Assembly (NCBI GenBank): GCA_005792225.1
Contig: SXSP01000407.1
Span: 1-6,684, forward strand
Source: Bdellovibrionales bacterium
Lineage (GTDB): Bacteria > Bdellovibrionota > Bdellovibrionia > Bdellovibrionales > JAMPXM01
Direction: 5' to 3'
DNA length: 6,684 nt
The notes beneath the pieces were generated by a model. That model ran no database searches, was not told the DNA's origin, and saw only the letters and a program-made list of their open reading frames with translations. Below, one piece after another: positions 1 through 6,176 of this stretch (the stretch's first letter is position 1; the number at the start of each line of letters is the position of its first letter). The translations under genes and the position numbers were made by a program.

Positions 1-968
1 CGACATCGGCCGTTTTCCTTTCGAATCCCAAAGCGTTCGCGTCAGGCATGAAAAGTTCGGCGAAAGTTTTTGTCGTCGGTCGAAAGTTCAAATCCGACGC
101 AGAAAAACAGGCTGATGGCCGCACCATTTTGATTTCTCCGAACTCCGAACTCGCCATGGCGACCGTGATCCAAGAGTACTTTCTCAAGTCTCCCTATACG
201 AACCGCGCGATCGAGGGCGTCCACCCATCCGCGACGGTCGCAACCGATGCCGTCCTCGGGCAAGGTGTACGCATCGGTCCGCACGCCTATGTGGGCCCCC
301 GAGTGAAATTAGGCGCGGGTGTTTACATCGGGGCGAACGCCGTCGTCGAAGAGGACTCATCAATCGGCGACCAAACCGTGATCCACCCTCTCGCCTACAT
401 CGGTCACTCAACTGAAATCGGAAAACGCTGCGAGATCATGCCGAACGCCGTTATCGGCAAAGAAGGCTTCGGCTATGCACACGACGAAAAAGGAAATCAC
501 TACCGCATCCCTCATCAGGGCCGCGTTGTGATCGAGGACAACGTTCACATCGGCGCAACCTGCACCATCGATCGCGCGACGTTCCTCGAAACGCGGATCC
601 AGTCCGGAACGATCTTCGACAATCGAGTTCACATCGGCCACAACAGCTCGGTCGGCCGAAACTCGATCGTCACCGCGGGACTACTAGTGGCCGGGTCGAC
701 GAAAATCGGAGCCAACTTCCTCGCCGGCGGCGGCTCCGTCATCTCCGGTCATCTTGAGGTCTGCGATAATGTTCAGATCTCGGGGCTCTCGGCCGTCGGT
801 AAATCCGTTACCAAGCCGGGCGCTTACGGTGGAAATCCACTTCAACCACTGCAAGCTCACTTGAAAACACGCTCTTCGCTCGCTCACGTTTACGAGATGA
901 GAAAACAAATTTCGATGATCTTAAAGCACCTCGGAATTAAGAGCGAAGAAAAGCCATCTGAAGATTAA
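1..968 (+). CDS. lpxD: UDP-3-O-acylglucosamine N-acyltransferase (LpxD), 5'-partial
   Basis: LpxD transfers a 3-hydroxyacyl chain from acyl-ACP to the 2-amino group of UDP-3-O-acylglucosamine, the third step of lipid A synthesis, in the cytoplasm. Numbering from the ATG at 48, residues 60-260 are left-handed beta-helix hexapeptide repeats (IGPHAYVG, IGANAVV and similar). The family motifs GKEGFGY (138-143), IDRA (174-177) and FDNRVHIGHN (190-199) are present. His198 and His235 match E. coli catalytic His239 and His276, a constant offset of 41. A C-terminal helix (about 270-300) follows. The frame stays open upstream of 48 to the window edge, and those codons read FLSNPKAF, the conserved LpxD N-terminal domain motif. 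The ATG at 48 is therefore internal, and about 26 residues lie outside the window. No fabZ, lpxA or bamA is visible beside it. The stop codon overlaps that of the convergent cdd. Confidence 0.95.
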   Translation, partial: TSAVFLSNPKAFASGMKSSAKVFVVGRKFKSDAEKQADGRTILISPNSELAMATVIQEYFLKSPYTNRAIEGVHPSATVATDAVLGQGVRIGPHAYVGPRVKLGAGVYIGANAVVEEDSSIGDQTVIHPLAYIGHSTEIGKRCEIMPNAVIGKEGFGYAHDEKGNHYRIPHQGRVVIEDNVHIGATCTIDRATFLETRIQSGTIFDNRVHIGHNSSVGRNSIVTAGLLVAGSTKIGANFLAGGGSVISGHLEVCDNVQISGLSAVGKSVTKPGAYGGNPLQPLQAHLKTRSSLAHVYEMRKQISMILKHLGIKSEEKPSED

Positions 969-1396
969 CCCTTCTTAGCGTCACCCAATTGGCGCGGCCC
1001 AAACGGATGCGGCAGAAGCTTTTGGAATTCGTGAACTCCGTGAATCCGCTCGAGATCCGCGATCCAGATTTTTGTCTCCGGCTCGAAGAACTCAGCCATC
1101 ACTTGAAGACAAAAGGCGCAAGGGAACGCCGGATCCGGCGTATCGGTGACAACAACGATATCGGTAAAAGTCAAATCTCCTTCCGACACGGATTTTAAAA
1201 TCGCCACGCGTTCGGCGCACACAGCTCCGCCGTAACTCGCATTCTCAATGTTGCATCCTTGAAAGACCCGCCCGCTCCCGGTCAGAAGAGCGGCTCCGAC
1301 CTTAAACTTCGAGTACGGTGCGTGCGCACGCGATCGGGCTTCAACGGCTTTCTCGTGAGCATGGCGAATTTTTTCCGGCGGCTTTTGTGAGGTCAT
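965..1396 (-). CDS. cdd: Cytidine deaminase (small homotetrameric type)
   Basis: Cdd hydrolytically deaminates cytidine and deoxycytidine to uridine and deoxyuridine in pyrimidine salvage; it is a zinc enzyme of the cytoplasm. The 143-residue product is near the usual 130-140. It shows APYSKFKVGAAL (26-37), CNIENASYGGAVCAER (48-63) and PCAFCLQVMAEF (92-103). Predicted zinc ligands are Cys60, Cys93 and Cys96, and Glu62 is the proton shuttle. The second motif departs from the common PCGxCRQ: Gly becomes Ala94 and Arg becomes Leu97, while Gln98 is kept. I chose the ATG at 1396 because AAGGA lies 7 bases upstream and the length fits. A GTG in frame at 1456 would add 20 residues, lacks this support and overlaps a candidate promoter. 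The gene is convergent with lpxD and divergent from the membrane-protein gene at 1542. Confidence 0.93.
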   Translation of the reverse strand: MTSQKPPEKIRHAHEKAVEARSRAHAPYSKFKVGAALLTGSGRVFQGCNIENASYGGAVCAERVAILKSVSEGDLTFTDIVVVTDTPDPAFPCAFCLQVMAEFFEPETKIWIADLERIHGVHEFQKLLPHPFGPRQLGDAKKG

Positions 1397-1427
1397 CCCG
1401 ACGTCCTTTCCCTGACGGCTTCGCTCC

Positions 1428-1456
1428 AGTATTTTTGATGCCCAAACAAAAGTCAC
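1428..1456 (-). promoter_or_regulatory. Candidate sigma70-type promoter for cdd
   Basis: On the minus strand, GTGACT (1451-1456, four of six matches to TTGACA) and AATACT (1428-1433, four of six to TATAAT) are separated by exactly 17 bases. Transcription would begin near 1421, leaving a leader of about 24 bases that contains the AAGGA ribosome binding site. The match is by eye only and modest. Confidence 0.3.
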
Positions 1457-1482
1457 GCAGCACCAAATTCCCGGACCAAGAC

Positions 1483-1511
1483 TTGGCCACGAGGGCGCTT
1501 CGGGTTAGAAC
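1483..1511 (+). promoter_or_regulatory. Candidate sigma70-type promoter for the 1542 membrane-protein gene
   Basis: TTGGCC (1483-1488) and TAGAAC (1506-1511) are separated by 17 bases; the -10 matches four of six consensus positions and the -35 matches TTG plus one further base. Initiation near 1518 would give a leader of about 24 bases. It lies back to back with the candidate cdd promoter in the same 145-base divergent gap, with no overlap of the elements. Weak by sequence alone. Confidence 0.25.
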
Positions 1512-1541
1512 GCGGGCAAACGATTTTACCGGGAGTGACCC

Positions 1542-1967
1542 ATGTCCTACCAATTCTATAAGGTTCTCCATTATGTCGGGATCTTCTTGATCTTGCTTCC
1601 CCTCGGAGGCGCGTGCTTCCACATGGCCGCCGGCGGAACACGCGAATGGTCGCTTCGCAAATTCGCGGGCATGCTTCACGGAATCGGCCTCGTGCTCGCT
1701 CTCGTCGCCGGATTCGGACTCCTGGCGAAATTGCACCTGGGATTTCCTCCCTGGGCGATCGTGAAGTTCGTGGTTTGGCTCGCATTGGGCGCGGCGCCCG
1801 TGATGATCTACCGCAAAGGACAAATGGCGAAAACATGGCTCCTGGCCATTCTCGTCCTCGCGGTGCTCAACGGTTGGCTCGCGGTTTACAAGCCGGGCGG
1901 CGCTTCGGTCGAAACGCTGACTCCGCCCGACTCAACTTCGGTCCCCGACCAAGTTGAGCCGCAATAA
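1542..1967 (+). CDS. Four-helix integral membrane protein of unknown function
   Basis: The 141-residue product has four predicted membrane helices (about 6-28, 41-63, 69-91 and 97-115) and a polar, Pro/Ser/Thr-rich tail (117-141) with no helix. Histidines sit in or at the ends of helices (His10, His27, His46, His65), and TM2 carries a LHGIG segment. This layout recalls small four-helix families such as SirB-like or cytochrome-b-like proteins, but I see no conserved signature that proves haem binding or assigns a family. There is no cleavable signal peptide. The ATG at 1542 follows GGGAG with about 7 bases of spacing. The gene is divergent from cdd, and its TAA directly touches the TGA of the opposing rlmL gene. 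The last codons encode a strong hairpin. A real gene is likely; its function is unknown. Confidence 0.82.
   Translation: MSYQFYKVLHYVGIFLILLPLGGACFHMAAGGTREWSLRKFAGMLHGIGLVLALVAGFGLLAKLHLGFPPWAIVKFVVWLALGAAPVMIYRKGQMAKTWLLAILVLAVLNGWLAVYKPGGASVETLTPPDSTSVPDQVEPQ
1928..1961. terminator. Hairpin at the convergent gene junction, possible bidirectional terminator
   Basis: CTCAACTT (1931-1938) pairs with AAGTTGAG (1951-1958), and inside it GGTC (1940-1943) pairs with GACC (1947-1950). This gives a 12-bp stem with one bulged C and a CCC loop. It lies in the final codons of the membrane-protein gene, just before its stop, and just beyond the stop of the opposing rlmL gene. Neither side has a proper T tract, so a classical intrinsic terminator is not proven; it could instead act as a pausing or 3'-end stabilising element. 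Confidence 0.4.
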
Positions 1968-3095
1968 TCAGAACATTTTGTATCGGAGCAAGCGGCACTC
2001 GATGGGGCCGTTGTAAACGGGAAACTTCCGCTCGGCTTTCAGCTTCATCGCCGCTGAAAGCTCGGGCGCACCCGAAAGAACATAGCAGTCCCAACCTTTG
2101 AAGCTCGTCTTAAACGTGTGCGCGAGATCACGGTACGCATCGAGGAGCAGATCCTTCTCACCCAATCTCTCGCCATAAGGTGGATCGACGACGAGAAGCC
2201 CGGATTCAACGGGAGCCGTCAAAGTCTCCATGGGCCGACGCTCGAATTCCACGAACTCTTCCACATCCGCCGCACGCGCATTTTGTTGCGCGACTTTCAG
2301 CGACTGCTTGTCGACATCAAAGCCATAAAGTTTAAACGGCAACTCTGATTTTTCCTCGGCGACCGCTTCGCTGACGACTTTTTCCCATTCATCACGCTTA
2401 AAGCCGTTCAAGCGCTGAAACCCGAATGACTTCCGCAACAAACCAGGAGCGATGTTCAACGCGATGAGCGCCGCTTCGATCAAGATCGTTCCCGACCCGC
2501 ACATCGGGTCGACAACGGGGCGATCACCCTTGTAGCCCGCCATGCGCAAGATTCCCGCGGCGACGTGCTCTTTCAAGTGAGCATCCGTCATCGCCACCCG
2601 GTATCCGCGCTTAAAGAGAGAATCACCTGAAGTGTCGATCGCGATGGAGAATTGGTTTTTCACCGCACGCACGACGATCTTGAGATCAGGCTTTTCAGTA
2701 TCGACGTCGGGGCGCACATCAAACTTCTCCCGAAACTGATCGACGACGGCATCCTTCACCTTCATTGCGACGAATCGCTGATCGCGGAACGCTCCCGAAT
2801 CACGAACGTGCGCATCGACCGAGATCTTTCCGGTCGCGGGAATGTACTTGGTGAAGTCATGCTTAAGAACATTGGCGTAAAGCTCTTCCGGCTTGTACGC
2901 GGGGAAGTCGAGCACGGGTAAAATGATTCGGGTCGCGATCCGCGAGCGAAGGTTTGCCCGATAACAATCGGCCCAGCTTCCCTCGAAGTACACACCGCTC
3001 GGGTGCTTGAGGACCTTCTGCAGGCCGAGCTCCCGAAGCTCCTCGTCCAAAACGTCGATCAAGCCTCTGGAAGTCATCGCAAGAAAACGCGCCAT
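1968..3095 (-). CDS. rlmL: THUMP-domain 23S rRNA guanine-N2 methyltransferase (RlmL type)
   Basis: Members of this family methylate the exocyclic N2 of a guanine in 23S rRNA (G2445 for E. coli RlmL) using S-adenosylmethionine. The 375-residue product has an N-terminal ferredoxin-like and THUMP RNA-binding region (about 1-155), the family linker GDSLFKRGYR (157-166), and a Rossmann methyltransferase domain. The latter shows motif I DPMCGSGT (196-203), an acidic GFDVD (258-262) and catalytic motif IV DPPYGERL (304-311). The length matches stand-alone RlmL/YpsC proteins rather than the fused RlmKL of E. coli, as the RlmK half is absent. I chose the ATG at 3095: it follows GAAGGG with about 8 bases of spacing, and the protein then begins MARFLAMTSRGL like its relatives. 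An in-frame TTG at 3134 would add 13 residues. The exact target base is inferred from the family. Confidence 0.88.
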   Translation of the reverse strand: MARFLAMTSRGLIDVLDEELRELGLQKVLKHPSGVYFEGSWADCYRANLRSRIATRIILPVLDFPAYKPEELYANVLKHDFTKYIPATGKISVDAHVRDSGAFRDQRFVAMKVKDAVVDQFREKFDVRPDVDTEKPDLKIVVRAVKNQFSIAIDTSGDSLFKRGYRVAMTDAHLKEHVAAGILRMAGYKGDRPVVDPMCGSGTILIEAALIALNIAPGLLRKSFGFQRLNGFKRDEWEKVVSEAVAEEKSELPFKLYGFDVDKQSLKVAQQNARAADVEEFVEFERRPMETLTAPVESGLLVVDPPYGERLGEKDLLLDAYRDLAHTFKTSFKGWDCYVLSGAPELSAAMKLKAERKFPVYNGPIECRLLRYKMF

Positions 3096-3100
3096 TTCAC

Positions 3101-3130
3101 TAACCCTTCGCAAACAAAAGCGAAGGATTA
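3101..3130 (-). promoter_or_regulatory. Leader hairpin that covers the rlmL ribosome binding site
   Basis: Read on the minus strand, an 11-base 5' arm (3120-3130) and an 11-base 3' arm (3101-3111) pair fully, with one G-U wobble, around the 8-base loop TTTTGTTT. The core is CCTTCGC pairing with GCGAAGG. The 3' arm contains the GAAGGG Shine-Dalgarno of rlmL and ends 5 bases before its ATG, so folding would hide the binding site. The wobble makes the minus-strand RNA pair better than the plus-strand RNA, in keeping with action in the rlmL transcript. No T tract follows, so it is not a terminator. The regulatory role is inferred. Confidence 0.5.
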
Positions 3131-3164
3131 CCAATAAGCCATGCGCATATCAATACGACAAACT

Positions 3165-3194
3165 TTCAAAACGGGCCCCGAGGGCCCGCTTGAA
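3165..3194 (-). terminator. Intrinsic terminator of the ETF:quinone oxidoreductase gene
   Basis: Starting immediately after the TAG stop, the minus strand carries a 7-bp pure GC stem, CGGGCCC (3182-3188) with GGGCCCG (3172-3178), closed by a TCG loop and followed by TTTTG. An outer TTCAA/TTGAA pairing (3190-3194 with 3165-3169) lengthens the stem across a small internal loop. The T run is short but the stem is strong. It separates this gene from rlmL, suggesting rlmL has its own promoter or depends on read-through. Confidence 0.7.
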
Positions 3195-4919
3195 CTAAAC
3201 TTCTTTGTATTGAGGCCCTCCGCCCCCTTCGGGCGTGGTCCAGTCGATATTGTCGAAGGGGCATTTCAAATCACAAGTTTTGCAATGAATGCAGTTCGTA
3301 GAGTTCACCTGCAGCCGCTTCGTGCCGGGGATTTCCTGATCGGGAACCATCTCGTACACGTTCGCCGGGCAGAAATGGTTACAGGGCGACTGGTACTTTT
3401 CATGACAAACATCCCGGCAAACGCTCGTGTTTGCCACGAGAAGGTGGCTCGGCGAATGCTCGTCGTGCATCGTGCCCGTCAAATAAACGCTTGAGAGCTT
3501 ATCGTAGAACAGCTGTCCATCCGGTTTCGGCAGCTGATTCTCAGGCTGCTCCCAGGGCTTAGGACCCCAAGCATCGAGGACGGGTTCGGTGGTCTCATAA
3601 TCTTTGTGCTCGATTTTCATGCGGGACCCGAGAACCCCGAGTCCGCCGGTCACTTCCAGCGCCGCCAAGAACGGCATCGAAGCGAAAACACCTTTCGAAA
3701 GCGTCTGGTGGAAATTCCTGGTCGGCCAGAGATCTTTCTTGATGATGCTCGCGTTCACCTTGGTCTCATACGACTTCAGCGTCTGCGCCGAAAAGTCGCC
3801 GGCAAGGATCGCCTCGAGAGTTGTTTCGGCAGCGAGCATCCCAGCCTTCATGCCGAGGTGAATTCCCTTCAGCTTCTTTACGTCGACCATGCTCGCGCTA
3901 TCTCCAACGACCATGCAGCCGTCATGGTAGAGCTTCGGCATCGAGTACCATCCGCCGGCAGGAAGCGTCTTTCCACCGTACGCGATCACTTTTCCGCCCT
4001 TGATCATGTCGTAGACGAACGGATGAGTTTTCAGCTGCTGCAAATTTCTGTGCGGATCAAAGAGTGGATCGGTCGTATCGCAATAGCCCACCAAACCCAC
4101 GATCACCTGATCGTTCGGAAGAGTGTAGATAAACGTTCCACCGATGCTCTTACTCAACGGGAAACCGACGGTGTGGATCACCTGCCCTTGCTCCACGGTT
4201 CCCGGAGGGCACTGAATGATTTCCTTTACCCCGAGTTCGTAAACATCAGGATTTCGGCCATCCATCAGCCCCAACTTCTTCGAGACCTGCTGAAAAAGAG
4301 ATCCGCGAGTTCCCTCAGCGAAAATCGTGACCTTCGAACGAAGGAGCATGCCCGGCTCAAAATTCGCCTTGCGCCCGCCGTGCTTATCGAGACCCTTATC
4401 TCCGGTCCTCACCCCGACAACGCGCCCATCTTCATAGAGAGCCTCGACCGCCGCGAATCCAGGGAAGATATTAATCCCCTTCTCCTCACACTTCTGACCC
4501 AGCCAACGATTAAACTTCGAAAGCGAGATGAGATAATTGCCCTCGTTCTGAAACGGCGGCGGCGTAATGGGAGCCTTAATCTTCGATTTTGAGCTCAAGT
4601 AGTAAACCGCATCGTGCGTTACTTCGCACTCGATCGGGCATCCCTGCTCCTTGAAGTCAGGCATTAACTCCTGAAGCGAAACGGGATTCAAAACAGCACC
4701 TGAAAGCGAGTGCGCGCCAACTTCCGACGCCTTCTCCAGAACCGTGATCATCTGATCCGGGATGGGAGTTCCCGATCGCGTGCCCGCCGCGATCTCTTCA
4801 TTGTGTTTCGAAATCAAATTCTGAAGGTGAAGAGCCGCGGACAGCCCCGCGACACCACCCCCGACAATCAGAACATCAACTTCCATTGTTTCGCGGACGA
4901 TTTCTTCCGTCTGATGCAT
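3195..4919 (-). CDS. Electron transfer flavoprotein:quinone oxidoreductase (ETF-QO)
   Basis: ETF-QO is a membrane-bound FAD and [4Fe-4S] enzyme that passes electrons from reduced ETF, charged by acyl-CoA and related dehydrogenases, to the quinone pool. The 574-residue product has an N-terminal FAD Rossmann motif VGGGVAGL (19-26), the LSGAVLNP segment (72-79) and AEGTRG (201-206). A second FAD motif, VVGDSA (337-342), is followed by KLKGIHLGMKAG (349-360). The C-terminal iron-sulfur domain has CPANVYE (517-523), CIHCKTCDLKCP (543-554) and PEGGGGPQY (563-571). The expected cluster ligands are Cys517, Cys543, Cys546 and Cys549. Four further cysteines (501, 505, 513, 553) are unlike human ETF-QO. 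Length fits the family. The ATG at 4919 follows GGTGAGG at a good distance; Met12 has no such site. No etfA or etfB is in the window. A terminator follows. Confidence 0.94.
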   Translation of the reverse strand: MHQTEEIVRETMEVDVLIVGGGVAGLSAALHLQNLISKHNEEIAAGTRSGTPIPDQMITVLEKASEVGAHSLSGAVLNPVSLQELMPDFKEQGCPIECEVTHDAVYYLSSKSKIKAPITPPPFQNEGNYLISLSKFNRWLGQKCEEKGINIFPGFAAVEALYEDGRVVGVRTGDKGLDKHGGRKANFEPGMLLRSKVTIFAEGTRGSLFQQVSKKLGLMDGRNPDVYELGVKEIIQCPPGTVEQGQVIHTVGFPLSKSIGGTFIYTLPNDQVIVGLVGYCDTTDPLFDPHRNLQQLKTHPFVYDMIKGGKVIAYGGKTLPAGGWYSMPKLYHDGCMVVGDSASMVDVKKLKGIHLGMKAGMLAAETTLEAILAGDFSAQTLKSYETKVNASIIKKDLWPTRNFHQTLSKGVFASMPFLAALEVTGGLGVLGSRMKIEHKDYETTEPVLDAWGPKPWEQPENQLPKPDGQLFYDKLSSVYLTGTMHDEHSPSHLLVANTSVCRDVCHEKYQSPCNHFCPANVYEMVPDQEIPGTKRLQVNSTNCIHCKTCDLKCPFDNIDWTTPEGGGGPQYKEV

Positions 4920-4952
4920 GTTCCCTCACCTTTTCTCGAGTGACTGGAGCAA

Positions 4953-4982
4953 ACTATCGGAATGCCTCAGAAATGACAACAA
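4953..4982 (-). promoter_or_regulatory. Candidate promoter in the 86-base gap upstream of ETF-QO
   Basis: On the minus strand, GATAGT (4953-4958, four of six to TATAAT) lies 18 bases from TTGTTG (4977-4982), or 15 from the better -35 match TTGTCA (4974-4979). Initiation near 4946 would allow ETF-QO to be expressed apart from the upstream genes. Two ATGACA copies 11 bases apart (4973-4978 and 4984-4989, plus-strand reading) overlap the -35 region. Low certainty. Confidence 0.25.
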
Positions 4983-5005
4983 GATGACAGGAAAATGAGA
5001 ATCCC

Positions 5006-5272
5006 TCAGTCGTGGGAAGCGTCGCCACCAGAAGGAGCGACAGGTTGAGCGACACCGTCAGGAGAACGACTTGGCTGCGGCAGTGACGGCTGAACCGCGA
5101 GGTCCTGCTCTTCTCTTCCCCCAGCGTACGAACGATTTGAAGCCTTATTCGAAGCGACCGCGGCCGTCGGCGCCTGTGGCTCTTCATCCAAATCATCGAT
5201 GAGCGCGAAGGCGTTCGATCCAATGAATCCTAAACCCAACATCCCCATGAGAGTTTTTTGGAATAAACCCAC
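5006..5272 (-). CDS. Small secreted protein of unknown function
   Basis: The 88-residue product begins with a Sec-type signal peptide: a Lys6-containing N-region, a Leu/Gly/Met-rich core, and SNAFA with likely cleavage after Ala23. The mature part of about 65 residues is acidic at its start (LIDDLDEE) and then rich in Pro, Ala, Ser and Gln, so it is probably disordered and periplasmic or exported. There is no cysteine, so it is not a lipoprotein. The start is a GTG at 5272. It is supported by AGGGAGGA 4 bases upstream, and by the fact that the later Met9 and Met11 would remove the only positive charge before the hydrophobic core. It lies 45 bases after the amidase gene and 86 bases before ETF-QO, probably in the same transcription unit. 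I do not recognise the family. Confidence 0.7.
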   Translation of the reverse strand: MGLFQKTLMGMLGLGFIGSNAFALIDDLDEEPQAPTAAVASNKASNRSYAGGREEQDLAVQPSLPQPSRSPDGVAQPVAPSGGDASHD

Positions 5273-5276
5273 GCGG

Positions 5277-5284
5277 TCCTCCCT
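5277..5284 (-). promoter_or_regulatory. Strong ribosome binding site fixing the GTG start at 5272
   Basis: On the minus strand AGGGAGGA ends 4 bases before the GTG at 5272. It is close to the ideal AGGAGG and better than anything before the downstream ATG codons at 5248 and 5242, so it decides the start of the small secreted protein. Confidence 0.6.
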
Positions 5285-5317
5285 GGTCCGTAGCCCAAAA
5301 TTTTTGTCGTGCTTAAA

Positions 5318-6166
5318 TCATACGAGGCGGCGGTGGTTCTTCATAGGAATTTGCTCGCGAATCTTTCGTATCCGCTCTCGACTCAGCTCAGCCCTAAGAA
5401 CCGGCCAGACCCCTGGCCCAACGACTTGGTCATCCATGCATTCGGCAACGATCACGCCCCAGGGATCGACGATTTCCGAATGCCCATAGGTGCGCCGAAT
5501 TCCGCCTTCGGCACCCCGATGCTCACCACCCTGGGCCGCCGCAAGTACGTAGGCTTGCGCCTCAATTGCGCGCGCTCTCGTCAACACTTCCCAGTGCGCC
5601 CGCCCCGTTGGAACCAGAAACGCAGATGGAATGAGGATCACATCCACTTCCGCTCGCGCATAGCGAAGGAAGAGTTCGGGAAACCTCATATCGTAACAAA
5701 TCGAACTTCCGATCTTCCAGCCCTTGATTTCGAAAATGGAAGGCTCTTGCCCATGCGCGAATGCATCCGACTCACGAACCGGCTTATGTCCTTCAACGTC
5801 GACGTCGAAGAGGTGAATTTTTTGGTAGTGATCGCGAACGGTTCCATCGGGCGAAAGAAGGAGCGAAGAATTATAAAGTTGCCCCTCTTTTTCAAGCGGT
5901 ACGGAACCCAGATGCAAATGCGTTCCGTTCGTCTTCGCCCACGTTGAGAGAGTTCTCAACGCGGGATCGTTGAGTTTCATAGATGGAATTTTCTCTCCCT
6001 CCTTCACCCGGAGGTAGAGAGCGTTTTCCGGAAAACAAATCAGATCCGGAATCGCACTCCCGAGACTTTCCAACGCCTTCAAGATGAACTCGAGATTCGC
6101 TTGAACATCATCAACCGAAGTCAGCTGGCAAACCGCAACCTGCAGTGATTCCGATTGAAGACTCAA
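5318..6166 (-). CDS. Carbon-nitrogen hydrolase, Nit1/Nit2-type amidase
   Basis: This is a 282-residue nitrilase-superfamily enzyme with the Glu-Lys-Cys triad: Glu47 in CFPENAL, Lys116 in HYQKIHLFDVDV and Cys157 in SSICYDMRFPE. The segments KPVRESDAFAHG (128-139) and YGHSEIVDPWG (227-237) place it in the Nit1/Nit2 branch. Members there hydrolyse deaminated glutathione (Nit1, YbeM) or omega-amides such as alpha-ketoglutaramate (Nit2), acting as cytoplasmic metabolite-repair enzymes. The HLFDVDV and RESD wording looks closer to the Nit1 side, but substrate choice cannot be read securely. The start is a TTG at 6166. GAGG lies 5 bases before it and overlaps the stop of the upstream gene, and the next in-frame ATG would remove the first strand and Glu47. 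It is 7 bases downstream of the gene ending at 6174, so the two are probably translationally coupled. Confidence 0.9.
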   Translation of the reverse strand: MSLQSESLQVAVCQLTSVDDVQANLEFILKALESLGSAIPDLICFPENALYLRVKEGEKIPSMKLNDPALRTLSTWAKTNGTHLHLGSVPLEKEGQLYNSSLLLSPDGTVRDHYQKIHLFDVDVEGHKPVRESDAFAHGQEPSIFEIKGWKIGSSICYDMRFPELFLRYARAEVDVILIPSAFLVPTGRAHWEVLTRARAIEAQAYVLAAAQGGEHRGAEGGIRRTYGHSEIVDPWGVIVAECMDDQVVGPGVWPVLRAELSRERIRKIREQIPMKNHRRLV

Positions 6167-6169
6167 TGA

Positions 6170-6176
6170 CCCCTCA
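6170..6176 (-). promoter_or_regulatory. Ribosome binding site overlapping an upstream stop, fixing a TTG start
   Basis: The minus-strand string TGAGGGG contains the TGA stop of the upstream secreted-protein gene and the GAGG Shine-Dalgarno of the amidase gene, 5 bases before its TTG start. Stop and binding site sharing the same bases suggests that ribosomes ending on the first gene restart on the second. Confidence 0.55.

Noticed and set aside
1397..1456. N-terminal extension of cdd to the GTG at 1456
   Set aside because: The ATG at 1396 has an AAGGA site at good spacing and gives the usual family length; the GTG overlaps a candidate -35 element.
1341..1823. Minus-strand open frame of 160 codons across the cdd start and the membrane-protein gene
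   Set aside because: It overlaps cdd in another frame and runs antisense to the four-helix protein; the product is charged and low in complexity, with no domain.
3127..3153. Possible rlmL promoter TTGATA ... GGTAAT on the minus strand
   Set aside because: The -35 is good, but the spacer is only 15 bases and the -10 is weak. It would start transcription within the leader hairpin, so I did not list it, though it is the main rival to the hairpin idea.
3606..4592. Long plus-strand open frame of 328 codons inside the ETF-QO gene
   Set aside because: It lies wholly antisense to a clearly conserved ETF-QO, has no recognisable motifs, and its Arg/His/Leu-rich composition is typical of a frame shadowing a GC-rich gene.
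5296..5306. AAAATTTT palindrome in the 45-base gap between the amidase and the small secreted protein genes
   Set aside because: It has no loop and no GC stem, so it is not a terminator; it does not argue against co-transcription.
5309..5947. Plus-strand open frame of 212 codons inside the amidase gene
   Set aside because: It is antisense to a nitrilase-family gene with an intact catalytic triad; its translation shows no domain and a shadow-like composition.
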